Shown here one piece after another: positions 26,831 through 37,039 of a stretch of 64,000 bases of DNA; position 1 is the first letter of the stretch; every line of letters begins with the position of its first letter. The stretch is from positions 248,001-312,000 of the forward strand of contig NZ_QXJI01000001.1 in assembly GCF_003586305.1 (NCBI RefSeq), read 5' to 3'. Source of the DNA: Cognatilysobacter tabacisoli. Lineage in GTDB: Bacteria; Pseudomonadota; Gammaproteobacteria; Xanthomonadales; Xanthomonadaceae. The position numbers were made by a program, and so were the translations under genes. The notes beneath the pieces are model-generated. The model searched no databases, was not told the DNA's origin, and worked only from the letters and a program-made list of their open reading frames with translations.

Positions 26831-26842
26831 CGATTCGAATCG
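26831..26842. promoter_or_regulatory. 12-bp perfect palindrome, copy 2
   Basis: CGATTCGAATCG, identical to 22989-23000, lies 68 bp upstream of the -35-like box of fabH and could serve as a regulator site. Confidence 0.4.
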
Positions 26843-26862
26843 ATCGATCCGGCCAGCGAACC

Positions 26863-26886
26863 GAAACGGGCCGCATGGCCCGTTTC
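26863..26886 (+). terminator. Hairpin after rpmF, terminator-like
   Basis: A 10-bp perfect stem GAAACGGGCC/GGCCCGTTTC has a GCAT loop. Only a short T-run lies within the stem end, so termination may be partial. It separates rpmF from the fabH promoter region. Confidence 0.55.
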
Positions 26887-26909
26887 GTGCTCCGGGGCCG
26901 GCGCCGTCC

Positions 26910-26938
26910 TTGACGTGCCCGTGCTTCTGCGGCTTAGT
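26910..26938 (+). promoter_or_regulatory. Possible fabH promoter
   Basis: TTGACG (5 of 6) is followed after 17 nt by CTTAGT, a weak -10 box. It lies 42 nt before the fabH ATG. Confidence 0.45.
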
Positions 26939-26980
26939 CGCACGTCGCATCCGACGTGCCGGACGGGGTAACAGGCGGTA

Positions 26981-27961
26981 ATGGCAGAGCACATCTACGC
27001 GCGTATCGCAGGCACCGGCAGCTACCTGCCGGAAAAGTGCCTGACCAACGACGACCTGGCCAAGTTTGTCGACACCAGCGACGAATGGATCGCGGCGCGC
27101 ACCGGCATCCGGCAGCGCCACGTGGCCGCCGAGGGCGAGACCACCTGTGACCTGGCATACCACGCATCGGTCCGTGCGCTCGAGTCGGCCGGCGTATTAG
27201 CGAGCGAGCTCGACCTGATCGTCGTCGGCACGACCACGCCGGACATCATCTTTCCGTCGACCGCGTGCCTGCTCCAGCATCGGCTCGGCGCCAACGGCTG
27301 CCCGGCCTTCGACGTCAACGCGGCCTGCACCGGCTTCGTGTACGCGCTGACCGTTGCCGACAAGTTCATCCGCTCGGGCGCGGCGAAGACCGTGCTGGTG
27401 GTCGGCGCCGAGACCTTGACCCGCATGCTCGACTGGAGCGACCGCGGCACCTGCGTGCTGTTCGGCGACGGCGCCGGCGCGGTCGTGCTCAAGGCCGACG
27501 CCGAGACCGGCATCCTCAGCACCCACCTGCATGCCGACGGCGGCAAGAAGGAGCTGCTGTACAACCCGGTCGGCGTGTCGGCGGGCTTCAAGCTCGACGA
27601 GCCCAACGCCGGCGTGCGTGTCCTGATGACCGGCAACGAGGTGTTCAAGCACGCGGTGAAGGCACTTGACTCCGTCGTCGAGGAGACGCTCGAGGCCAAC
27701 GGCCTCGACCGCCACGACATCGATTGGCTGATCCCGCACCAGGCCAACCTGCGCATCATCGAGGCGACCGCGAAGCGTCTGGACATGCCGATGGACCGCG
27801 TCGTCGTCACCGTCGACAAGCACGGCAACACCTCGTCGGGCTCGGTGCCGCTGGCGCTGGACCACGCGGTGCGCTCGGGCAAGGTGCAGCGCGGCCAGCT
27901 GCTGCTGCTCGAGGCGTTCGGCGGCGGCTTCACGTGGGGATCGGCGCTGGTCCGCTACTGA
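26981..27961 (+). CDS. fabH: 3-oxoacyl-ACP synthase III (KAS III)
   Basis: Starts type II fatty-acid synthesis by condensing acyl-CoA with malonyl-ACP. The 326-residue protein has the Cys-His-Asn triad: Cys116 in NAACTGF, His in IPHQAN, Asn in GNTSSGS. The C-terminal GGGFTWGS is typical. It is followed by a strong terminator, so it is transcribed apart from fabD. Confidence 0.97.
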   Translation: MAEHIYARIAGTGSYLPEKCLTNDDLAKFVDTSDEWIAARTGIRQRHVAAEGETTCDLAYHASVRALESAGVLASELDLIVVGTTTPDIIFPSTACLLQHRLGANGCPAFDVNAACTGFVYALTVADKFIRSGAAKTVLVVGAETLTRMLDWSDRGTCVLFGDGAGAVVLKADAETGILSTHLHADGGKKELLYNPVGVSAGFKLDEPNAGVRVLMTGNEVFKHAVKALDSVVEETLEANGLDRHDIDWLIPHQANLRIIEATAKRLDMPMDRVVVTVDKHGNTSSGSVPLALDHAVRSGKVQRGQLLLLEAFGGGFTWGSALVRY

Positions 27962-27985
27962 CCGCGCGCCCGATGGTTGCAGATG

Positions 27986-28013
27986 AAACGCCCCGGCCCG
28001 CCGGGGCGTTTTG
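27986..28013 (+). terminator. Intrinsic terminator after fabH
   Basis: An 11-bp perfect stem AAACGCCCCGG/CCGGGGCGTTT has a CCCG loop and ends in TTTT. Confidence 0.88.
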
Positions 28014-28136
28014 CGTTGGGCACGCCTGCCACGGCCGACGTCCGCGTCGATCGGCGGCGTGACTGTACGCGCGGGTACAGACGCGTTAGAGCAATCGCTC
28101 GTATCATTGCGCGTTCGTTTTTTGGTGGGCGGTCGC

Positions 28137-29093
28137 GTGGGCGCAAGGCAAGACACTTCATTGGCATTCGTGTTCCCGGGGCAGGGCTCGCAGTCGCTGG
28201 GCATGCTCGCCGAGCTTGCCGCGCGCGATGCCGGCGTTGCCGGCACGTTTGCCGAGGCCAGCGAGGGCGCCGGCGTCGACCTGTGGGCGCTGAGCCAGCA
28301 GGGTCCCGAGGCGCAACTGAACCAGACCGAGTTCACCCAGCCCGCGCTGCTCGCGGCCAGCGTCGCCGTGTGGCGCGCCTGGCAGGCGGCGGGCGGACCA
28401 GAACCGGCGATGCTCGCCGGCCACAGCCTCGGCGAGTACGCGGCGCTGGTCGCCGCCGGCGCGCTGTCGCTGCACGACGCCGCGCGCCTGGTCCGCCTGC
28501 GCGGGCAGCTGATGCAGGACGCGGCGCCGGCGGGCACCGGCGCGATGGCCGCCGTGCTCGGCGCCGAGGACGCCCTCGTCGCGGAGGTCTGCTCCGCCGT
28601 TTCCGGCAACGCCGTCGTTGTCCCTGCCAACTTCAATTCGCCCGGCCAGATCGTCATCGGTGGCCACGCCGCTGCCGTCGACGCGGCGCTGGTCCAACTG
28701 GCCGAGCGCGGCGTGCGAAAGGCGGTCAAGCTCGCCGTCAGCGTGCCGTCGCACACGCCGCTGATGCGCGAGGCCGCCAACCGGCTCGCCGAAGCAATGG
28801 GCGACCTGACCTGGCACGCCCCCAGCCTGCCGATCGTGCAGAACGTCGACGCCGAAGTGCACGACGGCGTGGAATCGATCCGCGACGCGCTGGTCCGCCA
28901 GCTCTATTTGCCGGTGCAGTGGACCGGCTGTGTGCAGGCGCTCGCCGCGCGCGGTGCCACCCGCGTGGCCGAGTGCGGCCCGGGCAAGGTGCTCAGCGGC
29001 CTTGTGAAGCGCATCGACAAGTCGCTCCACGCGCGCGCACTGGGCACTCCGGCCGACTTCGATGCCGCCCTGAACGAATGGAACCCCGCATGA
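28137..29093 (+). CDS. fabD: Malonyl-CoA:ACP transacylase
   Basis: Loads malonyl groups on ACP. The 318-residue protein has LAFVFPGQGSQ at the start, the nucleophile Ser97 in GHSLGEY, the QQ-equivalent NQTEFTQPA region, and His in SVPSHTPLM. The start is uncertain: GTG at 28137 follows a GGTGGGCGG stretch and gives near-standard length; a TTG at about 28161 is the alternative. Translationally coupled to fabG by ATGA. A TATCAT box at 28102-28107 may be its -10 element. Confidence 0.94.
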   Translation: MGARQDTSLAFVFPGQGSQSLGMLAELAARDAGVAGTFAEASEGAGVDLWALSQQGPEAQLNQTEFTQPALLAASVAVWRAWQAAGGPEPAMLAGHSLGEYAALVAAGALSLHDAARLVRLRGQLMQDAAPAGTGAMAAVLGAEDALVAEVCSAVSGNAVVVPANFNSPGQIVIGGHAAAVDAALVQLAERGVRKAVKLAVSVPSHTPLMREAANRLAEAMGDLTWHAPSLPIVQNVDAEVHDGVESIRDALVRQLYLPVQWTGCVQALAARGATRVAECGPGKVLSGLVKRIDKSLHARALGTPADFDAALNEWNPA

Positions 29094-29836
29094 GCCAGCT
29101 TCCCCTCTCCGGCGAGATCGCCCTGGTCACCGGCGCAAGCCGCGGCATCGGCGCCGCCATCGCCGACGAACTCGCCGTGCAGGGCGCGACCGTGATCGGC
29201 ACCGCGACCTCCGAGTCCGGCGCCGCCGCGATCGGCGAGCGCCTGGCCGCGCACGGCGGCCACGGCCGCATGCTCGACGTCAGCGATGCGAGCTCGATCG
29301 AATCGGTGCTCGACGGCATCGCCAAGGACATCGGCGCGATCTCGATCCTGGTCAACAACGCCGGCATCACCCGCGACAACCTGCTGATGCGGATGAAGGA
29401 CGAGGACTGGCAGGCCATCCTCGACACCAACCTGACCAGCGTGTTCCGCACGTCCAAGTCGGTCATGCGCGCGATGATGAAGGCCCGCAAGGGGCGCATC
29501 ATCAACATCGCATCGGTGATCGGCGTGACCGGCAACGCGGGGCAGGCGAACTACGCGGCCGCCAAGGCCGGCATCATCGCCTTCAGCAAGTCGCTGGCGA
29601 AGGAAATCGGCTCGCGCGGCGTGACGGTGAATGTCGTCGCGCCGGGCTTCATCGACACCGACATGACCCGGTCGCTGCCGGAGGACGCCAAGAACGCGAT
29701 GCTCGGGCAGATCGCGCTGGGCCGATTCGGCGAGCCGGCCGACATCGCCCGCGCGGTGGCGTTCCTGGCCGGTCCGTCGGCGGCGTACATCACCGGCGAA
29801 ACCCTGCACGTCAACGGCGGCATGTACATGCCGTGA
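29090..29836 (+). CDS. fabG: 3-oxoacyl-ACP reductase
   Basis: NADPH-dependent reduction of 3-oxoacyl-ACP. The 248-residue classical short-chain dehydrogenase has TGASRGIG at residues 14-21, NNAG at 89-92, and the catalytic Ser142, Tyr155 and Lys159. The C-terminal GETLHVNGGMYMP is typical of FabG. The ATG overlaps the fabD stop. Confidence 0.97.
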   Translation: MSQLPLSGEIALVTGASRGIGAAIADELAVQGATVIGTATSESGAAAIGERLAAHGGHGRMLDVSDASSIESVLDGIAKDIGAISILVNNAGITRDNLLMRMKDEDWQAILDTNLTSVFRTSKSVMRAMMKARKGRIINIASVIGVTGNAGQANYAAAKAGIIAFSKSLAKEIGSRGVTVNVVAPGFIDTDMTRSLPEDAKNAMLGQIALGRFGEPADIARAVAFLAGPSAAYITGETLHVNGGMYMP

Positions 29837-29966
29837 TGCGCCCGTCGCATCCGGTAAGCGTTTGAAGAAAAAGGGCTTTGGCCCATCCGCACCGGCGCTC
29901 TCGCGAACGCCGGGGTTTCCATTAGACTAGTAAATCGAACATCCCGTCCGGGAGGAGAGAGCACCA

Positions 29967-30206
29967 ATGAGCAGCATCGAAGAGCGCGTCAAGAAGATCG
30001 TGGTCGAACAGCTTGGCGTCAAGGAAGACGAGGTCACGAACAACGCGTCGTTCGTCGACGACCTCGGCGCGGATTCGCTGGACACCGTCGAGCTGGTGAT
30101 GGCGCTCGAGGAAGAGTTTGAGTGCGAGATCCCGGACGAGGAAGCCGAGAAGATCACTTCGGTGCAGCAGGCCATCGACTACGTCAAGGCGCACGTCAAG
30201 TCGTAA
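29967..30206 (+). CDS. acpP: Acyl carrier protein
   Basis: Carries growing acyl chains on phosphopantetheine attached at Ser37 in the GADSLDTVE motif. The 79-residue acidic four-helix protein is close to E. coli AcpP. A strong ribosome site GGAGGAG lies 9 nt before the ATG. The 130-bp upstream gap and a downstream hairpin fit a separately and highly transcribed gene; a TAGACT -10-like box lies at 29923-29928. Confidence 0.98.
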   Translation: MSSIEERVKKIVVEQLGVKEDEVTNNASFVDDLGADSLDTVELVMALEEEFECEIPDEEAEKITSVQQAIDYVKAHVKS

Positions 30207-30262
30207 GCGCGCCTCGCGGAGCGGCCGGCGGCGTTGCGCCGTCGCCGCCAGCACCACCGACC

Positions 30263-30289
30263 GGGGCCGCACTGCGGCCCCGCGTCTTT
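30263..30289 (+). terminator. Terminator-like hairpin after acpP
   Basis: An 8-bp perfect stem GGGGCCGC/GCGGCCCC has a 3-nt loop and is followed by GCGTCTTTA, a weak T-run. It probably attenuates read-through into fabF. Confidence 0.6.
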
Positions 30290-30393
30290 ACGGAACCATC
30301 CATCGCCGCGGCACGCTGCCGTCGCGATGCAACCTGCGGTGCGGGCCGCCCGGCCGGCCCCGCCGACGGCACTGAATCCAAGCGGAGCCCTTC

Positions 30394-31632
30394 ATGTCCC
30401 CACGTCGCGTCGTCATCACCGGCCTCGGCATCGTCTCCCCGCTGGGCAACGACCTGGCCACCACCTGGGACGGCATCGTCAACGGCCGTTCGGGCATCGG
30501 TCCGATCACCCATTTTGACACCGAGGGCTACGTCACCAAGATCTCCGGTGAAGTGCGCGGCTTCGACGTCACCCAGTGGGTGAACCCGAAGGACGCAAAG
30601 AAGATGGACCCGTTCATCCACTACGGCGTCGCCGCGTCGATGATGGCGATGCGCGACGCCGGGCTCGAAGTGACCGAGGCCAACGCCGAGCGCGTGGGCG
30701 CGCTGATTGGCTCGGGCATCGGCGGCATCCTCGGCATCGAGGAAACCGCGGTGAAGCTGCACGAGGGCGGTCCGCGCAAGGTCAGCCCGTTCTACGTGCC
30801 GAGCACCATCATCAACATGCTGCCCGGCCAGATCAGCCTGCTGACCGGCATGAAGGGCCCGAATTTTTCCGCGGTGTCGGCCTGCGCGACGTCGAACCAT
30901 TCGATCGGCATGGCGATGCGCATGATCCAGCACGGCGACGCCGACGTGATGATCGCCGGCGGCGCCGAGCGCGGTTCGACGCCGAGTTCGATGGCCGGGT
31001 TCTGCTCGATGAAGGCGATGTCGACCCGCAACGACGAGCCGACGCGCGCGTCGCGGCCGTGGGACAAGGACCGCGACGGCTTCGTCATGGGCGACGGCGC
31101 CGGCATCCTCGTGCTCGAGGAGTACGAGTACGCCAAGGCGCGCGGCGCGCGGATCTATTGCGAGCTCGCCGGCTTCGGCGCCAGCTCCGATGCGTTCCAC
31201 ATGACCGCGCCCAGCGAGAACGGCGAGGGCCCGGCGCGCTGCATGGTCGCGGCGTTCAAGGACGCGAAGATCAACGCCGACCAGGTCGGCTACCTCAACG
31301 CGCACGGCACGTCGACGCCGCTGGGCGACCTGGCCGAGACGCTCGCGGTCAAGCGCGCGCTCGGCGACCACGCGTACAGGACGATGGTCAGTTCGACCAA
31401 GTCGATGACCGGCCACCTTCTCGGCGCCGCCGGTGGTGCCGAGGCGATCTTCTCGGTGATGGCGCTGCACACCGGCATCATCCCGCCGACGATCAACCTC
31501 GACGAACCAGGCGAGGGCTGCGATCTCGACTACGTGCCGAACGTGGCGCGCCAGCACGCGGTCGACGTGGCCGTGTCGAACGGCTTCGGCTTCGGCGGCA
31601 CCAACGGCACGCTGGTGTTCCGCAAGATGTGA
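30394..31632 (+). CDS. fabF: 3-oxoacyl-ACP synthase II (KAS II)
   Basis: Elongating condensing enzyme, important for the temperature-dependent C16:1 to C18:1 step. The 412-residue protein has the Cys-His-His site: Cys164 in VSACATS, His in NAHGTSTPLGD, and His in STKSMTGHLLGAAGG. The C-terminal NGFGFGGTN is typical. The 107-bp gap to pabB includes a GC-rich hairpin (about 31640-31656) with no T-run. Confidence 0.97.
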   Translation: MSPRRVVITGLGIVSPLGNDLATTWDGIVNGRSGIGPITHFDTEGYVTKISGEVRGFDVTQWVNPKDAKKMDPFIHYGVAASMMAMRDAGLEVTEANAERVGALIGSGIGGILGIEETAVKLHEGGPRKVSPFYVPSTIINMLPGQISLLTGMKGPNFSAVSACATSNHSIGMAMRMIQHGDADVMIAGGAERGSTPSSMAGFCSMKAMSTRNDEPTRASRPWDKDRDGFVMGDGAGILVLEEYEYAKARGARIYCELAGFGASSDAFHMTAPSENGEGPARCMVAAFKDAKINADQVGYLNAHGTSTPLGDLAETLAVKRALGDHAYRTMVSSTKSMTGHLLGAAGGAEAIFSVMALHTGIIPPTINLDEPGEGCDLDYVPNVARQHAVDVAVSNGFGFGGTNGTLVFRKM

Positions 31633-31739
31633 TTCCGCGCCCCGCACGGCGGGGCCCCAGCGGCGCGCGCGGCCCTGCGCGCACCGCATCGCACGCCGCG
31701 GCCCGCACCCACGCGCGGTCGGGCCGTCCCGGACCCCCG

Positions 31740-33107
31740 ATGCTGCTGAGCCGCGCGCTGCCGACATCGATCGACCTGCTCGACCTGCACCGGTCGGCAC
31801 CGCTGCGCTTCCCGCTGCTGCTCGAATCGAGCGCGCACGGCACCGCGCAGGGACGCTGGGACCTGCTGCTGGTGGCCGGCGACGAGGCGCTGCGGCTCGG
31901 CCCCGACGGCGTCACCCGCGACCCCAGCGGGCAGGCGAAGCCCGGCACGTTCCTCGACGCGCTCGATGCGGCATGGCGCGCGCAGCAGACGGCGCGCGAC
32001 GAGCCGCGCTGGCCGTTCCGCGGCGGCTGGGCGCTGCTGCTGTCGTACGAGCTGGCCGCGCAGGTGGAGCCGGTGCTGTCGCTGCCGCCGGCCCCGGGCG
32101 CCGTCCCGGTAGCGCTCGCGGTCCGCTGCCCGGCCGCGGTGCTGCGTGACCACGCCACGGGCGAATGCGTGGCCGTTGCCGAGTCGGGGTTTGGCCACCT
32201 GCTGAATGCGATCGAGCGCGACGCCGCGGCGGCGCTGCGCGCCCCCACGCTGCCGGACTGGCAGGCTCCGGCGCGAATCGACGAGGACGAGGCCGCGCGC
32301 TACACCGACGGCGTCGCGCGCGTGATCGACTACCTCGCCGCCGGCGACGTGTTCCAGGTCAACCTGTCGCGCGGCTGGCGCGCGCAGTTCGATCGCCCGC
32401 TTGAGCCGGCGGCCCTGTTCCAGCGGTTGCGCGCGCACAACCCGGCCCCGTTCGCGGGCGTGTTCGCCGGCGATGGCTGGGCGGTGGTCAGCGCGTCGCC
32501 CGAGCGGCTCGTGTCGGTGCGCGGCGACGTGGTGGAGACCCGGCCGATCGCAGGCACGCGGCCGCGGTTCGCCGGCGACGACGACCGCGCGCGCATCCAG
32601 GAGCTGGTCGGCCACCCGAAGGAGCGCGCCGAACACGTGATGCTGATCGACCTGGAGCGCAACGACCTGGGTCGCGTCTGCACGCCCGGCAGCGTCGAGG
32701 TCGATGAGCTGATGACGGTCGAGAGCTATGCGCACGTGCACCACATCGTCAGCAACGTGCGCGGGCGCCTGCGGCCCGACGCGACGCCCGGCGAGGTGAT
32801 CCGCGCAGTCTTCCCGGGCGGCACGATCACCGGCTGCCCGAAGGTGCGGTGCATGCAGATCGTCGCCGAACTCGAGGGCGTGGGACGCGGCGCGTACACC
32901 GGTGCGATGGGCTGGCTGAACCGCGACGGGGACCTCGACCTCAACATCCTGATCCGGAGCGCCGAACTCGAACCGGTTTCCGGCGGCACCGAACTGCGCT
33001 TCCGCACCGGCGCGGGCATCGTGTTCGACTCGGTGCCCGAGCGCGAGCTCGACGAAACGCGCGCCAAGGCCCGCGGCATGCTGCGCGCGCTCGGAGTCGC
33101 GGGATGA
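31740..33107 (+). CDS. pabB: Aminodeoxychorismate synthase component I-type chorismate-binding enzyme
   Basis: Probably makes 4-amino-4-deoxychorismate from chorismate for folate (p-aminobenzoate). The 455-residue protein has the chorismate-binding domain at about residues 185-450: DVFQVNLSRGW, the RPIAGTRPR motif, ERAEHVMLIDLERNDLGRV, and GGTITGCPKVRCMQII-type block. Ala271 occupies the position of the catalytic Lys274 of E. coli PabB, so the motif alone resembles anthranilate synthase. The pabC gene directly downstream, with ATGA overlap, supports the pabB call. No amidotransferase (pabA) is nearby. Confidence 0.85.
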   Translation: MLLSRALPTSIDLLDLHRSAPLRFPLLLESSAHGTAQGRWDLLLVAGDEALRLGPDGVTRDPSGQAKPGTFLDALDAAWRAQQTARDEPRWPFRGGWALLLSYELAAQVEPVLSLPPAPGAVPVALAVRCPAAVLRDHATGECVAVAESGFGHLLNAIERDAAAALRAPTLPDWQAPARIDEDEAARYTDGVARVIDYLAAGDVFQVNLSRGWRAQFDRPLEPAALFQRLRAHNPAPFAGVFAGDGWAVVSASPERLVSVRGDVVETRPIAGTRPRFAGDDDRARIQELVGHPKERAEHVMLIDLERNDLGRVCTPGSVEVDELMTVESYAHVHHIVSNVRGRLRPDATPGEVIRAVFPGGTITGCPKVRCMQIVAELEGVGRGAYTGAMGWLNRDGDLDLNILIRSAELEPVSGGTELRFRTGAGIVFDSVPERELDETRAKARGMLRALGVAG

Positions 33108-33927
33108 CGACGCGCGTGTTCGTCGGGGCCGACGAGGTCGCGGCCATCCCGCCGGACGACCGCGGCTTCGCCTACGGCGACGGGCTGTTCGAGACCATGC
33201 GCATCCACGGCGGCCGCGTGCCGTGGTGGGACGCGCACTGGGCACGGCTGTCGCGCGGCGCGCGGCATCTGGCGATCGCGCTGCCGCCGGCGCAGCGGGT
33301 GCGCGAGGAGGTCGAAGCCGCGAGCCGCGGCGCCGGTACCGGCGTGCTCAAGCTCGTGGTGTCGCGCGGCGCGGGCGGGCGCGGGTACGCGCCGGAGGCG
33401 GCGCCGACGCCCACGTGGACGCTCGGCGTCCACCCGCTGCCCGCGTCGCTGCCGGTCGAGGGCATCGCCGTGCGCTGGTGCGGCACCCGGCTCGCGACGC
33501 AGCCCGCACTCGCCGGGTTCAAGCACTGCAACCGCCTCGAGCAGGTGCTGGCCCGCGCCGAATGGGCCACAGCGACCGACGCGGAGGCGCATGAGGGGCT
33601 GATGCGCAGCATCGACGGCGACGTGGTCTGCGCCACCGCCGCGAACGTGTTCGTGCTGAGCGGCGACGTGTGGCGCACGCCGGCGCTGGACCGCTGCGGC
33701 GTGGCCGGCGTCTGCCGGGAACACGTGCTGCGGCTGGTGCCGGCTCACGTCGGCGTTGTGACGGTCGACGAGGTCGAGTCCGCGGACGCGGTGGTCCTGT
33801 GCAATGCGGTGCGCGGTATCCTGCCGGTCGCGCGGCTCGGCCTGCGCACCTGGGCGCCGCACCCCGCCGTGCGCGCGCTGCAGCGGCAGCTGGCCGGGCT
33901 GCATCCGGCGTTCGTCGTGGAGGAATC

Positions 33928-33931
<4 letters not shown>
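33104..33931 (+). CDS. pabC: Aminodeoxychorismate lyase
   Basis: PLP enzyme of fold type IV that releases pyruvate from aminodeoxychorismate to yield p-aminobenzoate. The 275-residue protein has GFAYGDGLFETMR and the PLP lysine Lys140 in GFKHCNRLEQVLAR. Its start overlaps the pabB stop and its stop overlaps the mltG GTG (GTGA), so it is in the middle of a coupled chain. Confidence 0.95.
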
Positions 33932-36588
<2,657 letters not shown>

Positions 36589-36592
<4 letters not shown>

Positions 36593-36963
36593 GTGGAGGC
36601 AACGCGGGCGCAGCCGGTGGCGGGGCACGCCAGGGCATCGTCAACCACGCATTCAAGGACAAGGCGGCGCTGTACAGCGCGTACATGCCGTTCCTGAAGG
36701 CGGGCGGCATCTTCGTGCCGACGCCGAAGCGCTATTTCCTCGGCGACGAGGTCTTCCTGCTGCTGACGCTGCCCGATTCGACCGAGCGCCTGCCGATCGC
36801 CGGCAAGGTCGTCTGGGTGACGCCGCCGGGCGCGCAGGGCAATCGCCCCGCGGGCATCGGCGTGCAATTCGTCGACAGCGCCGAAGGCGAGGCCCTGAAG
36901 GGCAAGATCGAAGCGATGCTGGCCGGCACGCTGAACGCCGAGCGCGCCACGCACACGATGTAA
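36589..36963 (+). CDS. pilZ: Type IV pilus biogenesis PilZ-domain protein (non-canonical)
   Basis: A 124-residue single-domain PilZ protein like Xanthomonas PilZ, which acts with FimX and PilB in twitching and does not itself bind c-di-GMP. The canonical RxxxR and D/NxSxxG ligand motifs are not present; the second is degenerate (LKAGGIFVPTP). The beta-barrel strands (GDEVFLLLTL, LPIAGKVVWVTP, GIGVQFVD) are clear. Its location after holB is a conserved feature in pseudomonads and xanthomonads. Confidence 0.92.
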
Positions 36964-36987
36964 CGGTCGCGCCAGCGTCGTGCAATG

Positions 36988-37019
36988 GAAAGAGGCCGCT
37001 TGCGCGGCCTCTTTCGTTT
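36988..37019. terminator. Bidirectional intrinsic terminator between pilZ and the fadJ-like gene
   Basis: A 12-bp perfect stem GAAAGAGGCCGC/GCGGCCTCTTTC has a TTGC loop followed by GTTT. It serves two convergent units. Confidence 0.87.
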
Positions 37020-37039
37020 GGTCCGGGTGCCGCGTCGCG

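Larger units (their letters stand above)
26740..26980 (+). other. Intergenic rpmF-fabH gap where plsX would be expected
   Basis: This 241-bp gap has no credible gene. It contains the palindrome at 26831-26842, a hairpin at 26863-26886 and a possible promoter at 26910-26938. In E. coli the same position holds plsX (about 1 kb). No remnant of plsX is recognisable in any frame. Confidence 0.7.

Noticed and set aside
26863-26886. CRISPR-like or mobile-element end repeat
   Set aside because: It is a single short hairpin with no second copy or spacer; a terminator-like role is simpler.
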